Positions 34,027 through 43,909 of a stretch of DNA of 64,000 nt are shown here, piece by piece. A program made the translations under genes and the position numbers. This stretch comes from Medicago truncatula. Lineage: Eukaryota > Streptophyta > Magnoliopsida > Fabales > Fabaceae. The stretch spans positions 44,603,762 to 44,667,761 of the forward strand of contig NC_053042.1 in the NCBI RefSeq assembly GCF_003473485.1, written 5' to 3'. The notes under the pieces are model-generated. The model was not told the origin of the DNA. It worked only from the letters and a program-made list of their open reading frames with translations, and did not search any database. Position 1 is the stretch's first letter. Every line of letters starts with the position of its first letter.

Positions 34027-34350
34027 AGAAAATTATATCTAGCATATGAAAAATAAGATAAAAACTAACAATTGTTATTATGACCATAGCAAATTAAAAT
34101 TTCCTAAATATTAAAGAGAATATTTTGTTGACTAATTTATAGTTAGAATATGAAAAATAAGATTATAACTAACAATTGTAATTATGATCATAGAAAATGA
34201 TTTTTTTAAATATTAAAGAGATTATTATGTTGACTAATTTATAGTTAGCATATGAAAAATAAGATAAAAACCAACAATTGTAATTATGACCATAGCAAAT
34301 GAAAATTTCCTAAATATTAAACAGGATATTATGTTGACTATTGACTAATG
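34027..34350. repeat. Tandem array, three units of ~103 bp
   Basis: Units start near 34041, 34145 and 34247, each with agcatatgaaaaataagat (or agaatatg..), aacaattgtaattatgacca and ttaaagagatattatgttga. Divergence between units is roughly 10%. Ends 1.2 kb before the MADS gene. Confidence 0.85.
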
Positions 34351-34791
34351 AAAAAGTATTTGATAAATAGTATCAAATAAATATTAGAAAAGGTAGAGCA
34401 TAAATATGATCATAATATTAAATAAGGAAAGGTAGAAATAAAGGATCGTAGTCAAGGTTTGATCATTGACTGGTGGTGCATAAGGAAATACACGGGTTGT
34501 CATATATCACCTATTAAGTACTAAATCTTAGCCAATACTTCCAAAAAAAAAAACAGTAAATCTTAGCCATCTTAAGAGATTAATCTTTGGGGCTGCCTGT
34601 ATATCTTAGTTTACCAAAAAAAATAAATTATAGTCATAATAAATGAAAGTTTGACCGTAAAAAAAACATAATTATTATTATCTAATATTGAAGATTTTTT
34701 TTTTTAATTTTTAAAAGTTTTTTGTTAAATCAGTTTCGACTCAAATGTAGTTTTCACGGTTATAAATTAAGTAGTATTTTTTTTTTTTAAA

Positions 34792-34995
34792 AACTCGGTA
34801 TTCGATTCAAGAATCGACTAATTCTAGAGGACCAATCTCACCACCCACTTGCGGGGACCCGTTTAAAGTCAGAGCAAGCTCTGTATGGACTTGCTCATCA
34901 AAATTGGCACCATGGAGAATCAAACATGAGACCTTGAGATGAGCAAACTCCAATATCTCAAGCCAACCACAAAGCCAACCCCAAATGGGTTAAAT
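34792..34995 (-). repeat. SINE-like element, second family
   Basis: In reverse complement: ggcttgagatattggagttt, then ctcaaggtctcatgtttgat (B-box-like) and tctccatggtgccaattttg, continuing to gacgggtcc-type sequence. The core 'ggtctcaggttcgattctc..tggtgccaattt' is shared with 43220-43312 and 47079-47182. Confidence 0.55.
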
Positions 34996-35072
34996 CAAAT
35001 AGTATGTTGACTCATACAAAATCAGAATACTACCGATGTAGAAGTTACATATTTCACTTATTGTACTACTCC

Positions 35073-35362
35073 ATCCGTCCTAAAAGTATAAGTAAAAATG
35101 GGTCAAACGAAGTTACTGTATTTGATTTAATTTTGGAATCTAATAGACTTTTATAGTATAATATTACACTATTAGTAAATCACAACTAATCGTGTGTGTG
35201 TGTTTTTAGAGGTACTCTAGCCTCGATTATAAGGAAACTTGTATTTTTTAGATTTCTTGCATAACTAATGTATCTGGTCCATAATATAGACCAGACCAAA
35301 TACATCAATTATTCATTGAATATAAAAAGTGAAACGATGTTTATAATTGAGACCGAATGGAG
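35073..35362. mobile_element. Stowaway-type MITE in the MADS promoter
   Basis: Starts tactccatccgtcctaaaag and ends cgaatggagtatt; TIRs are diverged but keep tactccat. 290 bp, 250 bp upstream of the MADS start codon. Confidence 0.65.
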
Positions 35363-35548
35363 TATTTCTTATTAAAGTTGAACATTTTTAATAATCAGAC
35401 GATTATGATTAATTGACGGTGTACTATTTTTTACAATAACAATGATTATAAATTAACTAATTTTTAATATAATATAGAATTTTATACATTGTAAAAATAA
35501 GGAAATAATATATTCCAGGATATGCTTCAATTTTGAGCCCAAAGTAAT

Positions 35549-35558
35549 TTATAAAAGC
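35549..35558 (+). promoter_or_regulatory. TATA-like element of the MADS gene
   Basis: tttataaaag about 65 bp before the ATG at 35615. The motif and distance are right for a core promoter; nothing else supports it. Confidence 0.45.
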
Positions 35559-35614
35559 GAGACAACACAAGCACATTTTATTTCTCGTATTTTTCTTCAC
35601 AATTCGCCGTAGCC

Positions 35615-36085
35615 ATGAGACAAAAGGTGAAACTTGCATTTATCTCCAATGGTGCGGCAAGGAAGGCAACCTACAACAAACGAAAGAAGGGTATCATAAA
35701 GAAGGTGAGTGAACTCTCAACTCTCTGTGGAGTTTCTGCTTGTGCTATTATTTCAAATCCTTTTAATTCTCAAATAGAGGTCTGGCCAGATCGAGAGGGA
35801 GCAAAAAAGGTGATTGAGAGGTATCATAATTCATCTGCTAAAGATGAAACCAAGAATTTGAACCAAGAGGGTTTAATCATGCAAAATATTGCTAAAGCTA
35901 GAGACCGGCTAAGAAAGTTGGAAAACAAGAAACCTGAGAAAAAGATAGATCTGCTTATGCATGAGTGCATGCAAAACAAAAATTTGGTGGACAACCTCAC
36001 TGCTGAAGAATTGAAAGATTTGGATGAGTTTATTGAGAAGAAGCTGAAAGAGGAAGATGATAAGATTAATGCAATTGAAACATGA
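35615..36085 (+). CDS. Type I (M-gamma) MADS-box protein, AGL80-like
   Basis: 156 aa, single exon, no K-box. The MADS domain occupies about residues 1-60: RQKVKLAFISNGAARKATYN, KRKKGIIKKVSELSTLCG and VSACAIISNPFNSQIEVWP. The opening KVKLAF and the CGVSACAII block place it with M-gamma proteins such as Arabidopsis AGL80/FEM111 and the PHERES group, rather than with type II floral factors, whose domain opens with GRGK(I/V). Residues 90-110 are a charged helix and the C-terminus is acidic (ELKDLDEFIEKKLKEEDDK). M-gamma proteins act as DNA-binding heterodimers with M-alpha partners in the central cell and endosperm; the same role is likely but not shown. At 156 aa it is short for the family (AGL80 has a longer C-terminus). 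A TATA-like element is at 35549 and a poly(A) signal candidate (aataaattt) near 36175. Confidence 0.9.
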   Translation: MRQKVKLAFISNGAARKATYNKRKKGIIKKVSELSTLCGVSACAIISNPFNSQIEVWPDREGAKKVIERYHNSSAKDETKNLNQEGLIMQNIAKARDRLRKLENKKPEKKIDLLMHECMQNKNLVDNLTAEELKDLDEFIEKKLKEEDDKINAIET

Positions 36086-36089
36086 AATC

Positions 36090-37165
36090 TTTGTTGTGAT
36101 TTTGATGTTATTTTAATCGTAATTTTTATTGTCGCTCTGGGAGCATTGTGATGCCTTTATCATCTGGTCACCTAAATAAATTTCAAGGATTCAAATAAAA
36201 TTTGCTAAATATCTTGTCTTCATAACTCTTCTATCAAGATATCCTCCTTGAATTTGATACTTTAATGTGACAAAAATAAGAATTTATCGCAATATTTGTA
36301 TATGATTTAAAAGATAAAAACAACTTTATTCTAGTTTCAATTTTGTTTTTTCAATTCAGAGGCGTGTAACTTTAAGAATCATGAGATGTTTTGGTCCCTC
36401 ATGTTAAATTAAATAAAAAACGTTAAGTGTGGTACACATATCGTTTTAGTATTCGAGAGCTCTTTCACTTTCTCTCTTTACCATCCCAACAACCACCACC
36501 GCACCACCGTAACAAACCCACATGCTATCGCCACCATCGTCCATCGCCTCCCTCCAAACGGACCATTGTTATCCGTCGTGGCTCCACCACCACCATACCT
36601 AAACTACCTAGATTTCAAGTATTAGATTCCTCAACCAAACCAAAACCAATACAGAGAGGGGAGATAGGGGAATCTGAATCGTTGAGGGAAGAGAGGGGAA
36701 ATATGATTTGAGTTTCATCCTACCATCATTTTCATCTCTATCGTCTTCCTACCCAACCAACTACCTAAAACTCACAACACAAAATCACGACCCAAATCAC
36801 CATCATCATTTTCTGTAAAAATCTCACGTGAATTAATCTTCTATAACACAAAACCAACAAACAAAATTAACAATCTCAGGATTTTTGTACGATGGTTTTC
36901 TGGTTTATTTATTTTATTTTATAAAGAAGATGATGATAAGAATGAATGTTGACTTTTTGTATGATGAATCGTTTCAAATATGATTTTGGTATCAAGTTTT
37001 TGGTTTGATTAAAAATCTTCATCGATGAAGATGATGAATTGTTTTGGAAGATTTTTAAGGTGATGATTGATGAACCCTAATTTGAAACCCCTTATTTACT
37101 TTGTTGGATATTAAATAACATTCATGCCGCGTTTAGTCATCTTAAGTAGGCTATATAAGTGACGA
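36090..37165. other. Intergenic between the MADS gene and the LTR element
   Basis: 36470-36830 is CCA/CAC-rich on the plus strand and gives a proline/arginine-rich open frame (36427-36711) without any family signature; I regard it as composition-driven. A 'ggtccctcatgttaaatta' word at 36394 looks like one end of a TIR repeat, but no partner was found. Confidence 0.4.
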
Positions 37166-37169
37166 GGCC

Positions 37170-38505
37170 TGATCTATGAGTATTTTAGCCTAATTTTAGT
37201 AATTTTCTGTTTTTGTTTTCAGTTTGTTATTTTCGATCCATTAGGATTTTGTTATTTCCTTATTTAAGATTAACAGTTGTAGCCTAAGAGGCAACTTTTT
37301 CATTCAATAATATATTCGAGACTTTTCTCTCAATTCTGGTGGATTTTGGAAACCCGTATTTGATAGGTTTGTCGCTTGCAATCTTTTTGCTTATCTTTTA
37401 TGTTAGCGCTTGCTAACTCTTGCTTCCGTTCTGGATCAGTTGGTATCAGTCCATGTTTCTCCTGTTCTTTTCCTAACGCGATCAGCCATGGGAGATCAAC
37501 CAGTGACTAAAATCGCGACTTTAACTGCGATGATCAAAACTCTGTCAGATCAGATGGCAACGTTAACCACAACAACTGCTCAGATGGCAGCGTTAACGAC
37601 AACAACATTAACAATTAAGGTTGACGACATCATCAACAAAAACAATCAGAACAGGAAAGGTGGACCAATTTGGGTTCCACATGATGGAGACAATCGAATT
37701 ATTGAGGATTCGAGTTCTTACGAAGAAAAGATAGCGACCGCAACCAAAAAGGGTGCGGATGTTCAAATAGCTTATGAGGTTATAGAACAATTTCCTAATC
37801 ACAAAATTGGGATTACCAATGAAATCATCCACAACACAATTGTTAATAAGTGCCTAGAGGAGATGAAAGTGGAGAATATTCCTATTGCCGAAGGAAAGAA
37901 GCAATTTGAGTTTGTCAACAAGGGTGATGTAGTCATGTTGCCTGCTTTTGGAGCTGTAGTCGATGAGATGTTGACTTTAAGTGAGAAAAATGTTCAAATT
38001 GTTGATACAACTTGTGAGTGGGTTTCAACAGTATGGAATATTGTCGAGAAGCACAAAAGAGAAGATTACACCTCGATAATTCATGGTAAATATGCCCAAA
38101 AGAAAACTGTCGCAACTATGTCTTTTGCTGAAAAGTACGTAATTATGAAAAATATGGCAGACGCTAAAATGATGGATTTAGAATGTATTCAGCATGCTAC
38201 TACATTTCTTCAATGGGATAAAGACAACTGCTATATTCTCCAAATCAAATCATCTTTGCATTTCATTCAATGAGATTCAGGAGGGTGATCCCTTGTTCAT
38301 CGGAGGAGTCATCATGCATGTGAAACTCCTTATCAGAACAAGAACTCGGGGTCGACTTCTTTAAAGGTGGAGGAGACTGATGTAGGATAGTTTCCTTATT
38401 AATTTTGTAGTATTTTTATTTTAGTCTAATTTTAGTAACTTTCTATTTTTGTTTTCAGTTTGTTATTTTCGATCCATTAGGGTTTTGTTATTTCCCTAAT
38501 TAAAC
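37170..38505 (+). mobile_element. Small LTR retrotransposon remnant with captured gene
   Basis: Left LTR about 37170-37438 and truncated right LTR 38378-38505 share a long segment: cctaattttagtaattttct, gttttcagtttgttattttc and gatccattagg on the left against the same with a few changes on the right. After the left LTR comes tggtatcagt (37441), a primer-binding site complementary to the 3' end of initiator tRNA-Met; before the right LTR comes the polypurine tract aaaggtggaggaga (38363). No reverse transcriptase or integrase is present between them, so it is non-autonomous. The right LTR breaks off into other repeats, so no target duplication can be shown. Confidence 0.85.
37488..38273 (+). 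pseudogene. Chimeric ORF: gag-like start fused to an HDR (IspH) fragment
   Basis: 261 codons from an ATG in good context (gccATGgg). The first ~75 residues ([20 protein letters not shown]) look like the start of a retrotransposon gag. From about 37761 to 38171 (137 codons) it matches plant 4-hydroxy-3-methylbut-2-enyl diphosphate reductase: [66 protein letters not shown] is the last enzyme of the plastid MEP pathway and holds a [4Fe-4S] cluster with three cysteines. Only the middle cysteine (in DTTCEWV) is present; the first (in GFCWGV) and third lie outside the captured piece. It therefore cannot be an active reductase. The plant HDR gene has many introns, yet this run is uninterrupted, so a spliced transcript was probably copied. 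The last ~35 residues match neither part. Confidence 0.85.
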
Positions 38506-38645
38506 TTAAACACAATTTATAAAAATAGATGGAGGATATCATTTAAAGAGAGATGCACACAAATAGGGGTTATGATCCTCTCCATTTATAATTGCCTCCA
38601 TTTGAAGAGATAAAGACACACAAAAAGTGAAAAATAATTAATGAT
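38506..38645. repeat. Short repeat stretch between the LTR and Mutator elements
   Basis: Contains gatcctctccatttataatt and gcctccatttgaagagataa, words related to the Mutator terminus at 38655 and, loosely inverted, to 41225-41270. The Mutator element may have inserted into an older relative. Confidence 0.35.
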
Positions 38646-38654
38646 GGTGGAACC

Positions 38655-41207
38655 GAGTTCAGATCCTCTCCATTTGGAGAGTAAATGGCCATCTCCCTTT
38701 ACTTTCATATCCAACTGACATGTGGTTTAAATGAAAATCAATGGCTCAGATTTAATAATCAACTTAAATCATTTATTTTAAAAATTAAAAATCGAATTTT
38801 TTCAGATCCTATCCTCTCTCATCATCTTCGTAAAACGCTTTTCCCTTCTTCCCTAGAAACCATTTCTCTTCTTCTTCTTCTTCTTTATCTTCTTCTTCTT
38901 ATTCTTCTTCATGATATCGGCCATAAAACATGGTTCCTTTCATCTGCACGAGACTCACCGGACGACGGAGGTCGCTCAAGTGTCTTGTCAATTCTTTGTC
39001 GTTGTCGTAAAATTCCACCACGGGGTTCTTTATGGTGTAGTGATTGTTAATCGCGACGGCAGAAGAACAGGTCGGTGGTAAGCGTAAAACTTCGATTTGG
39101 GTTTACAACTAGTGTGGGTCTCATTTTTCCATTGTTATTGCCTCTCTCGTTCATTCCCTCTCTCTATTTTTCTCTATTTTACCTGTGTGGGTTATTGTTG
39201 TCGCGTATAAAAGGGGCTGAGATAAATTTGAGTGAATTCAATTTGGATCAATTTTTCTCTATTTTGCCTAATGTATTGATGTAACAGGTGTTTAACAAGG
39301 TAGCTGATTATGAAGCACACCTTTTAGTTAACTTGATGTAAGAAGATGGATTAAGGGATTAGAAGACTGATTCCAGCATAATTTGGAAGAAGACAAGAAA
39401 GGAGAAGACTACTATATACTATAGAAGAATTGGAGTTATAGATGTAGTGAATTGTAATCAAACATAGGACTATTGATTTGGGGTATAGGGTCTGTTTGCT
39501 GCTAGTTTAAGCTATGGTTTTGTAACTTGTTACTGTCACAGCTGAGGTGTTTATTTGTAATGTTGTATTTGGTTGCGGTGTTCCTTCTATATGCGGCACC
39601 TATTATTAATAAATTTTTCTGAATTCAATGTCCTGAATTGTGTTGCTGTGTTGTAGTGAATATACTTGTTAAGCAATTTTGCAATTGAACATAAAGCTAA
39701 ACTCATTGTATCTATTGATCTTGTGTGAATTCAAATATATTTGTTAAGTATAAGGCTAAACTAACTTGTGAACAAACCAAAAAACAGCCACATGAAGCAA
39801 AAAAGACTTGTAGCTGTTGGTTTTATATGACATACATACACAACAGAAAATTGAAAAGCATAAGCATAAGGCACTAACAGCTGCTGTCATGCAGCCATCT
39901 GTCACGCCCAAACAGCCAAAAACAAAGCCGAACAAGCCCCTAAAACCAAACCCAGCGAGGCACTAACAAACCAAGGAGGGAGCAGCCTACAGGGACATAT
40001 CCCAGCTGCTGTACCAGCAGCCACCAGCACCAAAACTGACGCCAAAACAGTCTCAAAAATTGACAGACCATCTGCGGAAAAAATTATATGACATGCATAA
40101 TACACAGCAGAAAATTGACAGTAGAAAATGCAATTGTATAACATACATACACATCAGAAATAACAACATAAAACTAAAATAACACCTCTGAAATGCTTTT
40201 AAACAACAGATGTTTCACATCAGCAAATGGTTCAAACCAGTACATCATTTCATCTAGTAAATTTTGTCTAAAGCTTGTGCTAGAAATGCATTACATGTCC
40301 CCCAAAAAATGACTGACAAAAGTCTCACAAAAATTGAAATTCAAAGCAAACATTCTAAGTGTCTTAAGATCTTCATCTTCATATCTTGCAGAAATAATCA
40401 AAAGAAGTTGAACATCCCTAAAGTGTTAAATTGGTCTGCATTGACATGTTGATTTGCATTTCCATGTTGACTTCCACCTACATATTCATTTAAATTCAGA
40501 TGCAGACTTGCACTGACATGTTGACACTCGAAAAATTGTATGCAACCAAGAATCGTCAGGAACATTATGCTCAACAAGCAAACCATCCCATGCACTCAAA
40601 AACTCACTTTCCTCTTCATGTAAATCGATGCATGCTTCAAAATCTGAGCAGAATTTAGGACTCCTTTGATACAGATGATTTACATGTCTTAGAGCATTTT
40701 CTCTGATATGCCAAGTGCATAATCCATGAAATGTTTCTGGCATAGTTAAAGAAATAGCCTTAGCCATTGCAGCATCTTGATCAGTGAGAATTGTTTTAGG
40801 TTTTTTTCCACTCATTGCTTTGATAAATGTTTCAAATAACCATTGATGAAGCATACATGAGCCAAAGCGACGATGCGGAAAGCGTCGGAGTGAGATAGAA
40901 TGACAAATTGTAGAGAAAGATGGAGATACAGGTTAGCAACTCTGCACTGATGAAGAAGAGTGAATTTTGGAAACTCTGCAAATTGAAGGAGAGTGATTTT
41001 TGCACTGATGAAGGAAATTTATTTTTCCTAGAAACTCTACACTCCTTTCCCGCGTGCGTCTCTTCATTTCCTTTTTTAATTATTTATTAATATGAAAAAA
41101 ATAAATTTAAATTTGAGCCATTGATTTTCATTTAAACCACATGTCAGTTGGATATGAAAGTAAAGGGAGATGGTCATTTACCCTCCAAATGGAGAGGATC
41201 TGAACTC
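38655..41207. mobile_element. Mutator-like element (MULE) with ~100-bp TIRs and perfect TSD
   Basis: Left terminus gagttcagatcctctccatt; the right terminus is its reverse complement. The TIRs (38655-38753 and 41110-41207) differ at only about 3-4 positions. Both ends abut ggtggaacc (38646-38654 and 41208-41216), a perfect 9-bp duplication, diagnostic of the Mutator superfamily. The interior (2.35 kb) holds a transposase remnant on the minus strand. Low TIR divergence and an intact duplication suggest a relatively recent insertion. Confidence 0.95.
40486..40854 (-). pseudogene. FAR1/MULE transposase remnant
   Basis: 123 codons starting MLHQWLFETFIKAMSGKKPK, then TILTDQDAAMAKAI and FHGLCTWHIRENALRHV. 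This is the central MULE transposase domain as found in FAR1/FHY3-type proteins: the TDQD aspartate of the DDE catalytic triad and the C-x-W-H (C2H-like) motif are both present. The N-terminal FAR1 zinc finger and first aspartate, and the C-terminal SWIM domain, are absent, so it encodes no active transposase. It lies within the TIRs of the 38655-41207 element, in keeping with a decayed autonomous MULE. Confidence 0.85.
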
Positions 41208-41272
41208 GGTGGAACCCACCACATATTTTTTGTGTCTATCTCTTTCCAAATTGCATCTTTCATTTATTTGTA

Positions 41273-41305
41273 CTAGCGAAAAAGATGGGCTCACGTGCCC
41301 ATTTT
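41273..41305 (-). mobile_element. Helitron 3' terminus (minus strand)
   Basis: Read on the minus strand: aatgggcacgtgagcccat (a stem of gggc/gccc with a six-base loop), then ctttttcg, CTAG and T. This is the same architecture as the element ending at 5096. The Helitron would extend to the right; its 5' end was not found. Confidence 0.6.
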
Positions 41306-41934
41306 TTCGTTCTTTTTATTACGCTAACGTTTGAAAATTATGATCATCATATTTTTTATGAAATTTTAATTTTGATTAAAAGAAATAATATAAATGTTTA
41401 TTGCTTTCAAATTATAACAAATCAAACAAATCATGATTATCTATTTCAATGAAGCCAACAATATAACAAAAAAATTAATCTAAATTCTTATTTTTTTAAT
41501 GACACCAACAACAATCTTTATTATAGAAAAAGTTGTTGTTTAAGGGTATAATTGGGATAAATGAAAAGTAAGTATATATACATTCATCTAGTTTGTTACA
41601 CTTTTTAAATCATAAAGTAAAAAATTGAACATTTATGTTTGTTACAATTTTATTTTAATATTTAAATTTATTCTTATCTATTTATTACATGTGTTATTGT
41701 ATTGAAAATTGATGACATTTTTGGAAATAAAAATAGAGCCCAAAAGAGCTGAAAGGAGTAGAAAATTGAGGGCATTTTTGAAAATAAAAATAGAGCCCAA
41801 AAGAGCTGAAAGGAGTAGTTTTCTTTGTACTCCACACATAGATAATAAACTTTATCGCTATTAATTACTACACACATAGGTAGTATTATATATATATTTG
41901 CAAATTTTTGTATTTTTCTCTTTTTTTTTTTTTT
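41306..41934. other. Intergenic, possibly Helitron body
   Basis: No gene. 41704-41820 contains a direct duplication of about 56 bp (gaaaattgatgacatttttgg .. gagcccaaaagagctgaaagg then again). Confidence 0.4.
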
Positions 41935-42060
41935 TTTGGTAGATAGACGAAATTGCAAAGCCATTATAAACTCACACACACAAGTGGAGGTACCGGGGAC
42001 CCCGGTCATGACATCCGGCCTAACAATTTCGGCATTTTGCCAGTTGAGCTAGGACTTCTG
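41935..42060 (-). repeat. SINE-like element
   Basis: After a long T run: ggtagatagacgaaattgca, then acaagtggaggtaccgggga, ccccggtcatgacatccgg and the A-box-like complement gccagttgagctaggac. This is the layout of a tRNA-derived SINE in minus orientation; family not assigned. Confidence 0.5.
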
Positions 42061-42222
42061 GATTATTTTTCTCTTTCTAAATAAAAGAAATTGAGATGTC
42101 TAACCCCCAAATTTATTATTTTATTTTTTTAAAAAAATACACCTAAAATTTTAACAAAACGAAAATGTACACCAAAAATTTTAACAAAACGAAAATGTAA
42201 AGTTTTTTTTTTTTTTTAGAAA

Positions 42223-42386
42223 TGATATTTGTACAATACTTATTGACAACTTTTGAAACAACCATCTCTCTCATACTTATGTGTTTTTATTCTCTCTTTT
42301 TCTTTCTCTCTATTGTTTTTATCTAAGAAGAGAGGAAAAGTGGTTGTCACAATAGTTGTTTAGGATTGGTTGTACAAATATCATTC
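42223..42386. mobile_element. MITE with 'aatgatatttgtacaa' TIRs
   Basis: Left end aatgatatttgtacaatac and right end ttggttgtacaaatatcatt, with a stretch of ctctctct and gttgtc between. About 164 bp. A foldback MITE of a type common in legumes; no clear duplication. Confidence 0.65.
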
Positions 42387-43219
42387 CTCTTATTTTTTTT
42401 GTAGCGCCGAATACTCTGACTCTGACGTCAAAAATCTCCCCCCAAAATGAAACATCCACGTTATCGATCCGCCTACTCCAATTATAAAGTTACAAGCCGC
42501 TGTTTGTGTGAATGATCACAATTACAGTTATTGTTGTGTCATTTAATTTGCCAGTAATTATTTGATTTATTCAAACTCCAATATTGCACATAGAATGAAG
42601 ATACATGATGTCTTCTATTGGATGGAGAAAGTTTTGGAGTAAAGAAATTTTAATTCTCTTTTGTACAACTACTGAGTTGTTAAGTGGTTTAATGAGGTAC
42701 TGGTAAACGGAAAAAGATTGTTGTATGTATGCAAGAACGTGTATCTTCAACTAGTCTTTGATGTTTTATATTACTGTAGTTATCGGTGCAGAACACCAAA
42801 TAGAATTAAGATAGTTAGATATATGCTTAGTTTGCAAATCTATATGCTAGTGCCTTTAACCTTTGAGTATTATGTTAGTTATTTAGCTGGTTGGTTATAG
42901 CTGATAGTAGTGAACTTGGTAGGATTATAGAGTATAACAACTGTGAGTATTTCAGCGATCAAATGAGTGAGATCAGAGCTACTACTTATGTAGTTATGTA
43001 CTTCTAATTAAGAATAGAAAACTACTTTAGTGAGGACACAAAAGATCAAATGCTACCAAATTCGATAATTGTTGCGTTTCTTCTTCTCCTGTGCCCACCC
43101 TTGCTTGCTGCTATCAAATTTTGCTGCAATCAGTCATCGAAACTAGTTTATTTTCATTAAAATTATGCTAATTTATGTTTTGCATAGTTTTGTCTATCTA
43201 TAACTATGTGCAAAGGTTT
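42387..43219. other. Flank of an apparently duplicated H2B region
   Basis: 42446-42475 (aaacatccacgttatcgatccgc) resembles the hexamer region of the H2B promoter (agcatccacgtcacctatccgc at 28171). No H2B coding sequence follows. No other gene supported. Confidence 0.35.
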
Positions 43220-43312
43220 GGGATCTGGGAGTGTGTTCCTCTTCAAGGTCTCAGGTTCGATTCTCTCTGGTGCCAATTTGAGAGGGTTAGTTTAGCTTCT
43301 TCAAAAAAAAAA
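43220..43312 (+). repeat. tRNA-derived SINE, second family
   Basis: Contains ggtctcaggttcgattctct (B-box GGTTCGATTCT) and tggtgccaatttgagagggt, ending in an A run. Flanks aactatgtgcaaaggttt and aactgtgtaaagattc are a plausible decayed duplication. Confidence 0.6.
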
Positions 43313-43324
43313 ACTGTGTAAAGA

Positions 43325-43909
43325 TTCTTGAAGTTCATTGGGCCTTCATATTTTTGGCATACAAAGCATTTCTTAACATAAGTTGTAATGCAAAAGGATG
43401 CACATCAGAATTGTCAAGTGCATCTAATTGTTTCTGGTGTGGTCTGCAGAGAAGGAATTGTGTTACTAGGGTCTTAACGTGATGCACTTGGTTGTGATGC
43501 GTGTATTTCAGTAGTTATCTTGAGTTGTTTATCTTTTTGAATGCCACTTCTCATCTGCTTAGAAAGTATTCTCCTGGCTTGATTGTTATGCCTTTGTGCA
43601 ATAATGTATGTTTCTTTGACATTTCTGGTGCTGTTATTCCTTACATTCCATTGCATTCTTGCTCTCTGAGCTATTAACAGGGCATGTTTCAAAGCTTTGG
43701 TTGAAGTTACGCTCACCTGGTAGTTGCTTTTTGTGCAAAGTAACTTTTTCATGTTTACATTTTAGTTTTGAATAAACGCAAGACGTAGCTTTTGGCTTAA
43801 TAGTTGAAATTGTTGTGTGATTTCAGCTCTTACAAATGAAGGTGGATAAGGATGGTATGCCACCTATGGTGGTTAACACATGCCTTGGACTTTCCCTAAT
43901 AAAAAAAAA
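43325..43909. repeat. Diverged copy of the H2B downstream region, left part
   Basis: Colinear with 29970-30610: landmarks ttgaagttcattgg, cacttggttg, ttccattgc, gcatgtttcaaagctttggttg, and catgccttggac. It continues at 45461 beyond the inserted Mutator-type element. Confidence 0.6.

Noticed and set aside
34027..34350. CRISPR-like spaced repeats
   Set aside because: Units are contiguous 103-bp tandem copies without unique spacers, in a plant genome.
36427..36711. 94-codon Pro/Arg-rich frame
   Set aside because: Composition-driven from a CCA-rich stretch; no ATG-led gene structure and no family.
37410..37487. Extension of the gag-HDR frame upstream of 37488
   Set aside because: Starts with TTG and reads through the end of the LTR and the primer site; ATG at 37488 is the credible start.
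39902..40144. 80-codon Ala/Leu-rich minus frame in the MULE
   Set aside because: No transposase motif and not in frame with the remnant at 40486-40854.
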